A stretch of 64,000 nt of DNA. It comes from Taeniopygia guttata (lineage: Eukaryota > Chordata > Aves > Passeriformes > Estrildidae). Of the stretch, positions 34,601 to 46,719 are shown piece by piece. Within the stretch, counting starts at the first letter, position 1. Every line of letters begins with the position of its first letter. A program made the translations under genes and the position numbers. The notes below the pieces were generated by a model. It was not told where the DNA came from. It searched no databases and was given only the letters and a program-made list of their open reading frames with translations. Location: assembly GCF_048771995.1 (NCBI RefSeq), contig NC_133026.1:118873501-118937500 (forward strand), read 5' to 3'.

Positions 34601-36680
34601 AGAAGTGACCACCACATTATATATGTCCTACTACATCTTAATGGATAAACTCAGTTAGTATTATAGTTGAATACAAAACAGTAAAAAGGTTATACAGAGG
34701 AAAAGTCTGAACACTTTTTTTCTCTTTATTTTTCCCTTGCACTGCCTTGGCAACAGCCTTAGTCATTCCCACAGGGGAAAAAGACAAATGAGTGTAATGT
34801 CCATCCTCTGTTATCCAATACTAGCCTTCAAGAAGGGATCTTTCAGACATAGCTAGCTTTGCCCTGCACACCATTCTCAACCCTGAGGGGATCCCCTTTC
34901 CGTGGCACTTTACAATTTGCTAACTGTAAGACCTGTTCTAAATACTAAATGTTCCAGACAGACTGGTAGGTCTTCTCAATGCAGTTGAAGCAACCTGTAG
35001 CAAATGACATTCCAAAGCAAAAATGGTGAGTTAAATTAAATATTTTTTGTTTATTTATTAGCTTGTTTCTCTTCCTCTCATCTATTCTTACTGTTTATTT
35101 GATCAAAATACTGAATGGCAAAACATCCCTCTGATAAGTCTGGCTCCTGCTGAGCATATTAGCTTATCTGTCCCTTCATCCCATCTTTTACAAAATTGAG
35201 TGCTGTGACAAATCACAGCATTTCAAATTGTTTTAAGTTTCTCAGCTTGAAGTGATTTACTGTTAACCTTTTTTTAAAAAGCCAGTTCTTGGTGATGAGA
35301 TAATGACAATGTACAAATTTGTTACATGATATCAACATACAACAAATAATGACTGGTAGGAAACAGAACTTTAATACATGATAATGACAATGAAGATATA
35401 AATCCCATAGTTAGTCAGGACTGACTTTATGCCTTGTCCAGTCAACAGCAGTGGAAGTTTAACTTCTAACTTGGAGAAGGTGAGAAGTTAGTACAGATTT
35501 TCATTGTACTTACTCCAAAAAAAGTCAGTTCCATGGTCCTGCCACAACCCTGGTTTACTGCAAGTCAGTAAGTGATCCTTCAAACCTACACTCTGAGTAT
35601 AGGGGACATGAGCTCAATTTTTTAACGTTGGTGTTGGGAAGAATGACCCATGACCAGTAAGGTACAACATAGCAACATTTACGTGATCATCAAGGAGCAC
35701 AAGTACCTTCTTTTACTGATGGACAATAGCACTGCTTAAGTAATACAGATCTTCTTTTACCTAACAGATAGCCAGGAAGGGAGTTGCTCTCTAGACACTT
35801 AGGTGTCTTTTGCCTAAAACATTTAGAATAAAGAGACCAAATAAGAGACAATATCATGGTTCCCTTAAGGAAAAGTAATGCGAGGAGTAATTAGATGCTT
35901 TAGCAAACTTTCAAGAATTTAGGATATTAAAATTTTACTTATTAAAGAAAATTAAGTTTCTGTATGAGACTGCAAAGTCTATATCAGCCCTAGAATATAA
36001 TACAACAGTAATGCTAATACTTGTACTAAGATTAAAAATAGCTACTCTCCTGAAAGTAATTCAAGCAACCACTGTTACTGCAGTCATTGTTTCTGCTGCT
36101 TGAAGCAATGGAAGAGACAATAGAGGAGCTAATACACTTCTTTAAGTGAAAACCTTCTTGTCAAGGACCCAGGATAAAGCTGCTATGCTACTGGCACCTC
36201 CAGAGAAATATCAGATGGTATCAGCTCAGGTAACTGAAATATCTCAGACAAAAGATTAAATTGATTATGTCCTCATTTCACAAACAAGAGGGATATTCAC
36301 CCAACTCTCAGTGATTGAGTGAAAGATTTCAGTTTCTACTCTGTTAGAAGCCCAGTAATTCTAAAAGCAAATTAATACTGATGATAACAGACCTATTTTC
36401 TTCCATATTTAAGTATAAAAGTCTTTCCAAAGCAATAAATTATTACTTCATTAGTAACTTCTCTATTAAATCACTTAGACGATAGCTCTCTCTATGAGGG
36501 AAACTGGGAGGAAGAAGCAAATACCATCATTAAACTAGGCATGACCAGGAAAAAAAATATTCACCCCATGCTATGAGCACTGGATATTTCCAAAGGAACA
36601 AAGAAAGAAGTGACTGGTTATAATTTTGAAAGGCTAACTCTCAAACTACTTTTGCAATGAATGCTTGACATGGTCTAATG
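25612..36680. other. Intergenic, no gene recognised
   Basis: Eleven kilobases of AT-rich sequence. A TTG/CTT-rich low-complexity patch lies at about 27600-27665. The longest unexplained frame is 150 codons at 32931-33383 (+), which has no recognisable domain. Blocks such as 29500-29730 and 31850-32000 look free of repeats and could be conserved non-coding DNA, but that cannot be judged from one sequence. Confidence 0.5.
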
Positions 36681-36759
36681 TCCCTGCTCATTTGCAGGGG
36701 GGTTGGAACTAGATGACCTTTAAAGGTCCCTTCCAACACAAACCATTCTATGATTCTAC
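36681..36759 (+). mobile_element. CR1 LINE 3' end, short, plus strand
   Basis: GGGGGGTTGGAACTAGATGACC, TTTAAAGGTCCCTTCCAAC, and CCATTCTATGATTCTAC is the sense-strand CR1 terminus ending in the (ATTCTATG)-type tail. Only about 80 bp are recognisable. Confidence 0.9.
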
Positions 36760-39700
36760 TAGAAATCTTCTTGTTGTCAAATATCTCTACTTCTCACTGC
36801 TCCAAGTTTCCCATTCTTTTAGCTCACACCACTGAGCCCTGTCTGCCTTAGACAGAAGGCTGCAGCAATTATTGGTGTGACTGTGATAAACTCAGCATTA
36901 ATGATGTACGATGGTGTCAGTGCTTGTGTTCATGTATCAGCTGCCTATAGACCCTTCACACTTCCAACAATAGCAATCATGTTCCTGATTGATGCATTTG
37001 CTTTTTAGGCCTTTAAATCAATTCAAACTGCAAACACCTATTGGTCATCTTTAACTATAAACCTGGATAATGCAAATCTTGCAGGTGTTCTCAGAATTTA
37101 ATGTTTCCTCATATGCTGGTTTTCTTCTCTCCAAGTCCCTGAGCAATGGTTTTGCATTAGGACATATATCTTTCATACCAGGCAGAATGAACATATCGGC
37201 ATTACTATCTCTATAATTAAATTGATTGAAATTGGTTGAATTGGTTGAAATTCAAAACACCTTCACTCTGCCCCCAGTCTTTGTACTACTGAAATTCTCA
37301 TTAAATTGGTTGGAGTTTTCCCCCAGATGAGCACGTGAAAATGCATGCAAAGGGAGTTTGACCCTACTTGAGAGGTTGTTTGGGTGAAGATTATGTACAT
37401 TTGGGTTGCTCAGCAATTGGTGAAATAACTGGATTATTCAGGGACTGCTAATGTTTGTTGAGGTTTTCAGTTCTGTATTACTGTTGTCTAGAATATAACT
37501 CGCGGTGGCACCAGATGCCAGCTGTTCTGTGACCCATGAAAGATGGGCCAGCAGTAGGTGTCAGGTCCTTGGGAACCTGACATCCAAGCAGGACAGGTGA
37601 GTGGTTATGTGACCAAACCTATCAGAGTCCTGATGAATCAATCCCGAGTGTGAACTCCACAGTTATGGCTTTGTAAAGCCAGGAGGGCACAAAGGAATTG
37701 CAACATTTTATTTCCCAGTGCTGGTGGAAACCTGTGCTGTTAATTGCCCTCTCATTTACAGCTGATAAATAGCTACTTTGTTGCTGTGGAGACACAGATA
37801 TGGGGACACTGTCCCTTGGTGATGTGAAATTTGATGAAGTGAAATTTGGTTAATTTTAAAGCCAGTCACATAAACCTTGGGATTACCTCCCTGTAGCAAC
37901 TGTGGTCTGAAGTATATTATTCTGTTTATTTTAAAATGAAATTGTTAAGGAACAACTTTAAAAGGCAGTAAAAAGAACCCTGCCCACATTTATTGCTATG
38001 GTGGGTTTTTGAGGGCAGTAGTAAAAGTTGCTCCAAAAACAACTTGATAAATTCACACTAGAAATATTCTTTCAAGGACTGTGTTAACAAAAAAGCTGAA
38101 TGCAAACTCACCTCATGAAATTCTTAAAATGCAGGTGGCAGGAAACTTGAAGAAGTATCAGAAGTAATAATTTTCTATGTCTGTTTTCCTATTCTTCACT
38201 AATGATAATCCAGAGATATAATTTCTTTTACCTTAGATATCAACCAGTACTAATATTAATTTATTAGTTCCCAAAATAGACGAAAATGATCTTATGGCCT
38301 TGTTCTGCTTATATGTGAAGGAAACTTCAATTCTTTCTGGACGTCACATTTGTTTGAACTTCTAAAAATATAGGCTTTTCTTCCTTTTCTTTTTTTGTAC
38401 CATTGAAGGTTATCAAGGATATATTAATATATTTCCTATATTCCCACCAAAATATTAGCCAGTAGACTTTATAAATTTCTTACAGCCTTTTTCAAAATAT
38501 TGACCAGCAGAGATGATGCTTTTTTCTACAGACTTCTTCCAAAGTGTTAGTCAGCAATGTATATAAAGATGTCTTCATTTATAGTCGTATGCATCCAATA
38601 TGCATCTCTCTAAACCCGTTGTTTCTCTGTGGTTCTTACTGTGGTTTTCCAAGGCAAATAAGATTAAAACTGCATTTAAATGTACACCTGTAGAACAGAA
38701 GGAAGTCTTTAAAAGGAGTATCCTCTACAGACAGACATTAAAGATAACTGAATTTTCTTTTTTGTTTTCAGTAATATTTTATTCCTAATATCAGTGATTT
38801 TACATTAACAGACTTATTTTATTTTAAAGGCCTGTGCTCCTGACTGCCAACTGCTTATCAAAACACAGCTTAAATCCAAAACTTGACACATGCACCACAG
38901 CTCTAGCATTTTTCCCCTTCAAATCCATCTAAAAACATAGGAAAATTACCTTGTTACACTAAATTCTTTACTGTCAGTTTCTTTAAATACTTATCTGAAT
39001 TTTCCTCCAAAATGTTATTTTATTTATTTTTATATCAAAAGCTTCAAAATGTGAGTATTTTAGTTTTGAAAAAAGAATAAACTAATCGTAAGTTACAGAA
39101 ATATTTTTTTCTGAAATTTCCAGTAAAATAACACATAAATTGTCACTGGATGTTAGTGACCTGCTACTTCATCTCACTGTGGCAAGTTGTCACAAAATAT
39201 TAGACTCATCAGTGGTTATAAATATGCCATTTTTATGCCATTAGTAGTTATTTTTTGTATGACCTTTAAAAAAAAACCCAGACCTTTGCCTGAATTATTG
39301 TTAATGTGAAATGAGCTGCAAAATACAACCAGAAAGGCTACAAAACCTGCTTCTTTATGAAATCACTAAGGTTTTCTGGGGTACTTAAATTACTTTTAAC
39401 AAAGCAATTCAGTAAAGAAAGTTTGAGATCTGGCCTTCTGTAGTAAGCACTCAATAGGCCACAAATAATGATCTTACAATAATCGATTTTGCCTTAACAG
39501 ACACTTTTTTTTTTTTTTTTTTGTAAAAATAGGTTTATAAACTATCTTGCTTCATTCTACATCCAGCAACCTTGAGATAACAGTGCCAGGCAGTAAGAGA
39601 TTTTAAGGTAGGCCTTGATATTGTAAAAAGCCCCAGCTTCTACAAGCAAACATAGATTTCTTGGCAATTAGACTAGCTGGACTAAATTTCTCTCTGACAT

Positions 39701-41010
39701 GATTTATAAATTCATCCAACTTAATTTGCTGATAGGAAGCTGAGCACTGTACCCAGGTCATTTGGCCTGATTTATATCAGAAAAGTGTGCAAAAGAAAAT
39801 GGAGCTTCTCTATCTTGCTCTTGTCCTCTCCTAGATTCCTGTTACTATATAACAGGCATTCTTTTCCTTTAATTACCTTCTTCACGGCTTGAGAGTTTTG
39901 ATGACTTGATTAAGCCTTGCAGTGCAGTTCCAGTCCCTACCCATCTGATTAATTAGACCAAACCTTATTAACTTCCTAATTCCAATCAATAATGCACTGA
40001 TGCTGAACTGTGGAAGGGCAAAGTAAGGATAGCAATTTTGTCTGAAGACAGAGCCATGTACAGTCTGTTCTTTTACTTCTTCATAGTTGCAAAATTAAAA
40101 CTACCCATTAGGAATACATTTGCTCAGGGAGGCATTTTTCAATGCCTGTCTTACCTGAACCATGTCAGCACTAAAACTTACACTGATGGAGGCCCATTGG
40201 TGGCACCTTTGTGCTGGGCTGCCTTCTTCCAAGTATTTAGCTTTAGTTTCTTTGGAAAATGGTACCTACTGTCTTGGAGTTACAGTTTCCTGCACAAAAT
40301 GCTAAATGCTAATGGCACTGGGAAGGCATGGCTGACCCATGCTCTCTCCTGTACAACCTTCCCTGAACCTGTCCAGAAGTGAGGAGAGCCAGCAGGGGCT
40401 TTCACTGTATTTTGTGGATGCCAGTGGATGTATTTCAGTGCTGAAGGATTATCTCAGCAGCTGCCAGCACGGTCAAACAGCACACAAATAAGGCAGTGTA
40501 AGTGCAACTATGGGTGGCTGAAATAGAGCCAGGATGTGGTGATAGCACTACTGTGGCTCTCAGCTCCTCTGTCCTGAACTCTGTCACTGGTGCTGGAGGT
40601 CTAAACGCTTACAAAGGCTTGGCAAAAGGAAGTCAGGATTTTTATTTTTTCTTCTCGGGATGATCTGACTGTGCAAGCAGAGAATTTTGCATGGTTGGGG
40701 CAGGCAACTCCATTTCTCAGGCTGCCACTTTCCCACTCAGAGATTGACCGATGCCACAATTTCACATATTTTTATTACAACTATATGTTAGACCTAACTC
40801 GCACAGTCCGTAGGTAGCTGCTGTGTCTTTTTAAAAAATCATTATTTTCTTTCAGCAGCATTGACAGTGAAAATGGGATCCAAAAGTCTCCAAAAGTCTG
40901 TTCAGCTAAGATTTCACAATAAAGAATCTCTACCCATTATTATGAAAAGTACTGCTCTTGTTTATATTATCTGGCTTGGTCTAGCTTTCTTCCAACAATT
41001 GGGTTTTATA
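36760..41010. other. Intergenic, no gene recognised
   Basis: AT-rich sequence. A small tandem array of TTGGTTGAA units lies near 37215-37250, and an 18-base T run near 39505-39522. The segment 39640-40020 is TAAT-rich and repeat-free. No exon is recognised. Confidence 0.5.
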
Positions 41011-41100
41011 GAAATTATAGAATCAGAGGATATCCTGAGTTGGAAGGGACCCACAGCAATCACTGAGTCCAACTCCTGTCTCTGCATAGGCCAATCCAAA
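41011..41100 (-). mobile_element. CR1 LINE 3' end, short and diverged, minus strand
   Basis: TTATAGAATCAGAGGATATC, then GAGTTGGAAGGGACCCACAG and GAGTCCAACTCCTGTCTCTGC follow the terminus of one CR1 subfamily in reverse. It forms part of a 110-codon open frame (40861-41193) that is therefore not a gene. Confidence 0.8.
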
Positions 41101-43536
41101 GAAACACACCTTGGTTCTGAAAGCAAAGAAGTACAAGGAAAAGTAGGGGGAAAGTATGACAAAAAGACCTCTCTAATATTCTGTCATCAGTAGTAGATAG
41201 TCCTGGCAATAGCAAAGATAGTAAAAGGTATAGGTCACATAACACTTCTCAGCAATGCACAACTGGTTTGCATTCAGGATAAGAATCAGTGGTTGATGGT
41301 GGATGCTAACTATCCACCATTTATTCTCCACATAGCAACACACCCGTCTCCAGACCAAACACATCTGAATAACAAACCTTTAAAGCACTGTATGGTGATA
41401 AGAATGTCTGCAAGAGGGGAGCTGGACAGGTAGGATGTGTGGGAGGACCCAAGGGCTTCTCATTAAATGCCATTGTTATTCTCGTTTTCACTGTGTTTTC
41501 ATTTTCTGATCACATAAGCAGCTCTTTCGTTCTCATTAATGTTTGCCTTTCTAAACAATCCATAGTAACAAGTACCTCCATTATGCTTTCCACAGGCCAC
41601 TGACAACAAACCACAATTCTCTGCACAATACATTTTCTTGGAGGTAGTGGGTATCAAGGACTCTTAATAGTGCTAGGATCAATTGTTGAGCTCTATAGTG
41701 CAGGAGTGTCTCCTGAGCCTCTCAGTGCCTGCTTTTGTGTACAGTATCACTGATGGGGAGTGACATGTCTTTCTTAGGGATCCTTTCCATTAGAGAGGCA
41801 GCTTCCAGGCAAATCCAGTTATGGAGCATTTGAAAAACAAAACATGGGTAGAAGTGGGCTTTTATCACATTTGTCCATGTGATTGGTAAGAAATTAGACA
41901 CTTTTCTTTCTACTCAGTAGGAAACTCTAGAAAAGCACTTTCGTTCCTGAACTGTTACTATTTCTCTGAACTTTTGAGTATAAATACATGGCATCTCACT
42001 ATCTCACTCTCAATTTCCTAAAGCAGAATTTAAGAAAAAAATTTAAAATTCCTTCATCTCTGCATTGCCTAGGTTTACATGAGCCACTAGGTTTTGGGGA
42101 CAATGGCTTCAAACCATTAGTTTCTTAAGGGTATGAAATCATATTTTTCATGTGTCTGTGCTGAGTTAAGCCAGAGCAGTAATTATGCAAGGGTTACAGT
42201 GAAGCAAAGCTGTACATGAGTTTCCATCCCATTAAAACAATAGGTACGCTGAAGGTAGATCTGGTTTTGAACAACTCCAGTCATAACTATGTAAAATCCT
42301 TCTGCATGTGTGCTACTGAGTTTTGAGCCCAGCATCATGCTGGGAGTGCCAATTAAGCCATGAAGGTTTCATTTTTACTGATTGTGTCGTTTACTGAAGA
42401 AGCAGAATTGGTGTTTTTACTTGCATTAACAGCTCTCCAAATCCAATCCTACAAATCCCTGATTCCTAGCTTCTCCTGAGATATTAGGAGAAATCAAGCT
42501 GTAGCTGAGGTCAGCAACTGATAGATAAGATACTGCTCATTTGTTAGAATTTGGAGTCACATTGTCCCAGAAGAAACTTATGAAGAGTTTAACATCCTAA
42601 TCTCGGTGGCTAAACACCAGGAGTCAGGAAGATGCATCTGCATGAAAGAGGCTGTACAGACTCACTATGCCTCAACTTCCTACCTGCAAGCCAGAAAGGA
42701 GCAGCATGCTGATAAATCCCAACGGAGTTTGGCAACTCCAAGAGGTGAGCAACATAACGTGGCTTCACTAGCAGGAGGCTCTGCACAGCTAGAGAAGGTG
42801 TGAGGTGCTTACACTGTGGCAGAATTAAGGTGAAAGTAGAATTCCACATTAGCCCAAACAAAGAACACTTCCTCCAAGCTGCTAAGTTTCATGAACATGT
42901 GAGTCAAAGCAGAAAAAATTAATACACTTTTGTTACTGGCAGCTGAGCTTTGCAGGGGAATCTCATGCCCAGCCATTGCCAGCAGAAGATCCCATGGTCT
43001 GCCAGGCTGGATGCACTACCCAACCTGGCTGCTGCCCCAGGGCTGGCACAGGACGGGGACAGACATACTTCACTGGTCAAGATAAGCATTTAAGCAGCTT
43101 CCAATAATCCCTTCATTCATTAAACTACACTAAGCAGATTTGCTTGGTCTTCAAAATGAAATCAAACATGTGAAGAAAAGAAAGTGCACCTAAACTGATG
43201 GTACAAAGTCAGCATGGGCACTTGGCACCAGGGACCGCCTGCCTGGGGCAAACACAGATGCACGAGGCTGGCTGCAGCAGCCAGTGCATCCGTGCTGGAA
43301 CAGGTCATGTAGGCTTAATGAACATCCACTCTTCCCTGTCACCAAGGGGTGTTGGGAAGCGATGTGACTGCAGGGGTCTTGGCACTCACAGCTTATACAG
43401 AAGTGCACTTTTGGCTTGTGTTTCTCAGGGCCAGGCAAGAAATTCAGGCAGCTAAGGCTGAACACATATCGAGATTCTAACCCACCTTGCCAGATTATTC
43501 CCACCACCCCAACTCTGTTCTGTTCCCTGAAACCTG
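41101..43536. other. Intergenic, no gene recognised
   Basis: No simple repeats of note and no supported coding region; only short frames. Confidence 0.55.
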
Positions 43537-43820
43537 CTCCTCTCCTCTCCTCTCCTCTCCTCTCCTCTCCTCTCCTCTCCTCTCCTCTCCTCTCCTCTCC
43601 TCTCCTCTCCTCTCCTCTCCTCTCCTCTCCTCTCCTCTCCTCTCCTCTCCTCTCCTCTCCTCTCCTCTCCTCTCCTCTCCTCTCCTCTCCTCTCCTCTCC
43701 TCTCCTCTCCTCTCCTCTCCTCTCCTCTCCTCTCCTCTCCTCTCCTCTCCTCTCCTCTCCTCTCCTCTCCTCTCCTCTCCTCTCCTCTCCTCTCCTCTCC
43801 TCTCCTCTCCTCTCCTCTCC
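43537..43820. repeat. (TCTCC)n pentanucleotide array
   Basis: About 56 uninterrupted TCTCC units after a partial unit, ending at CTCTCC/ATTTCC. The strand is pure pyrimidine/purine and mirror-like, so it could form triplex (H-) DNA. It is free of stops in every frame on both strands, which produces artefactual Leu-Leu-Ser-Ser-Pro and Glu-Glu-Arg-Arg-Gly frames of up to 210 codons. Confidence 0.97.
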
Positions 43821-46680
43821 ATTTCCTACCTCCATTACCTCCTTGACATTTACCAAGGAAGTAATACTCTGATAAGATGCCTAAAAAATCCAGTCTTGTT
43901 TTTACAAATATTCAGACACCTTCTGCTTGTCCTTGTTTGCCATTACCTGTTCTCCTGTTGTTCCAGCTGCCCCTCACCCCACTCGTAAATGTGCAAGCCA
44001 GATAAGTATCACAGGCCACAGACAGCAATCCTGATGGCAGACAGCATTGAAAGAACAATCAGCTCCTGCTGCCAAGCCCTTACATACATCACCAGCACGA
44101 CTGGCCACTGTAAGAGAGGAAACACAGGTTTGGTGAGGCACACAGAGACTGATTTTCCTTCCCCAGAGTCACTCAGTGAGAAGCTGTTTCATCGTTTCCT
44201 CCCCTTCCGTGCAGACACAAATTTGCAGGGATGCTGGTTTTGTGCCACCTGCCTGGTGACCCCCACTTCTGACATGGGGACATATCTGTCTTAGGGGATC
44301 CATGCCCTCAGCGATCCATGCCCCCAGGGATAGTAGCTTGAGGGTCTTTCTCAACATTGTCTGGATAAATGCTCTTGACACCGGGAATTGCATCTTCTGA
44401 TTTTGTATGCACTTCCCTGCAATGCAAACAGACCTGCTGGGTCTGGTAGAAAAGTCTTAGTTATGTCATGTGGAGCATTTCCATCTAAGGTACTGGGGAA
44501 GGAACAGCCCAGAAGAGGGCTTCCAGGGCAGCCCATTGTGTGCATGGTACAAACCACAGCCCAGACCTGACTTAGCTGGCGCTCCTAGACTGTACAACAG
44601 TCTAAGTAATACCAGTAGTAATTACTTAGAAGATATTCAATAAAATTACATTTGTTTTCACAATACTATTATCACAAACTATATATCCCATTCCAATCCA
44701 TGTCACCCTGTTTCAATAGTAACTACTGAATATTCTTTCCTTGTGTTCCTTGGGATTGCAACAACAGGCTAGTTAAAATCTGCAGACCTATAATACTAAA
44801 GCTCCTCCTCAAATTATGCATCTTCATATCAGGTAGTTAGATACCTGCCAAAGCATTCCTAGCTTAAAGGGAGTGAATCTGCTCATCAAGTGTGGGAGCT
44901 CCATGTTTTAGTAAATCATTTTTCATTCTTCAGGTCTGCCTAAGAGAGAAAAAACAGGAACACAACAAAGTGAAGAAAACCAGGGGGAATATCTGATTTT
45001 ATATAAAAGAAAGGGGGGAAAAAGTATTTTATTATTTTTTCTTAAATTCTTTCTCTCAAACAAGTGGAAATGTTATCTTAAAATACATATAATGAATGAG
45101 ATAAAAAAAGCAACAGTAAGGAAAGAAGGAAAGACCTGATGAGCATGGTATCACCCCAAAAACAAATCAGATATTTCAGGTTGGATCCATCTCACTCAGC
45201 ATATATTTTAACAAATGGATTGCAGTGTAGAAGCATAGTGAAATTCATCCCAGGAGTCTGAGCTATAGCTTTCATTCTAGGACATTAATGGAAGATTTTT
45301 AACCAGGCTGAGTTTACTGAAACAAAAACATCTCAAGGTCACACTTCTTAGGATGAGATATGTTCAATAAAATCACTGAAAAGGGCACATATGTTCCATG
45401 CAGATATACTTACAGATGTCACTCATATATGTTCTCTACCTTTTGAAACCTGAGGTGTAATGGGAGTATATTTATGTTAAAAGGCATTTTAAAAAATCAA
45501 GAAATCAATTTCTGGTAAGAAGCCTTCATATGAGGAAATGTTTTTTCCACCTCTTTGGGTCCCTTTCTTATTTTCTTTTTTTTTTTTTTTTCTGGCTTAC
45601 AGACATTGTGGCAAAGTACAGCGGGGGCTTTGTAACAGTTTATTGATGAGGAGTGGCCAAGGACATCTGTGGTCTAGAAAACCCACTACCAATGCAAAAC
45701 AAAACCCTCAACCTCAAAACCATGAAGTGAATTTTAAAAAGACCACAAAAAGCTCCAGCTTTCTCCTCCTGGGATTCCCCATGGGTATTCTTTGAAAAGC
45801 AGCTTTTTTTTTTTTAATTTTTTTTTTTTTTAATTTTGTTGGGGTTTCCTATATCAGTGAGAAATCAGTTGATCCTCTGGAGCCTGGAAGTATTCATCTT
45901 GTTCCTTAGATCAAAGATGCTATGACCAGAGAGAGGAAGCAAAATTGTTTAAGCGCCATACCTGGAGCACTATACTTCTTCAAAAGAAGCAGAGTAAAAT
46001 TTTTCAGATGTGGAGATGATGGTCTCTCAGTTCTGTGCTGATCCATGAAAATTCCAAAGCAAATTTCACAGACATTGGGAAGTCCTGACATGGAGAACCA
46101 GTTCTAAGATTTAACCCTCAAAGTTGTGTTTTTATCCAAAAGAAATCCTCACTGTCTGACAAATGTTGGACATAAAGAGACAGTTTCCTTGACTTGCTGA
46201 TAGAAAAAAGTCACAAACTGAAAAGGTCAATTAAACTGATGAAAATTAATTAAAATCAGAATGGTAGTATGAACTCTGGCTACAACACCTTAAAAGGCAC
46301 TGGTATCACCGTTTTATTAATTTATATTTCATTAGAAATACAAAATGACTGAAAATTAATGTGTTCATTTTACCTTTAGTGCTATCAATTCACATATATC
46401 AAGCTATTTATTAAAAGCTATCAATGTACCTATTTAACGAAGTAAATCCTGTGTACTGCAAACATGAAGGAAAGTGTGATGGCTCATTTCATTTCAGGTT
46501 TCACTTCAACTTCAGGCATGTGATTTATTACCCTGTTATTGCAAGTTCAGGCTTTTAAATCAAGTAACACAAAATCTTGTGTATTTTGTGCAGCTCTGGT
46601 GAACTGCAAACCTGAAAAATATAACATTCCTGTTATGGCTTATACATTTTGACTGTCTGAACTTCAACATGCCTTTCTAA

Positions 46681-46682
<2 letters not shown>
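43821..46682. other. Intergenic, no gene recognised
   Basis: T-rich tracts lie near 45574-45590 and 45804-45832. The short phrase GGATCCATGCCC is imperfectly repeated at 44297-44325. No gene is recognised. Confidence 0.55.

Positions 46683-46716
<34 letters not shown>
46683..46716. repeat. (AC)17 microsatellite
   Basis: Seventeen uninterrupted AC dinucleotides, with potential for length polymorphism. Confidence 0.96.

Positions 46717-46719
<3 letters not shown>

Noticed and set aside
40861..41193. 110-codon + strand frame
   Set aside because: It is partly made of a CR1 terminus.
43190..43856. Open frames of 119-210 codons rich in Glu-Arg-Gly or Leu-Ser-Pro
   Set aside because: They are generated by the TCTCC pentanucleotide array, which contains no stop codon in any frame.
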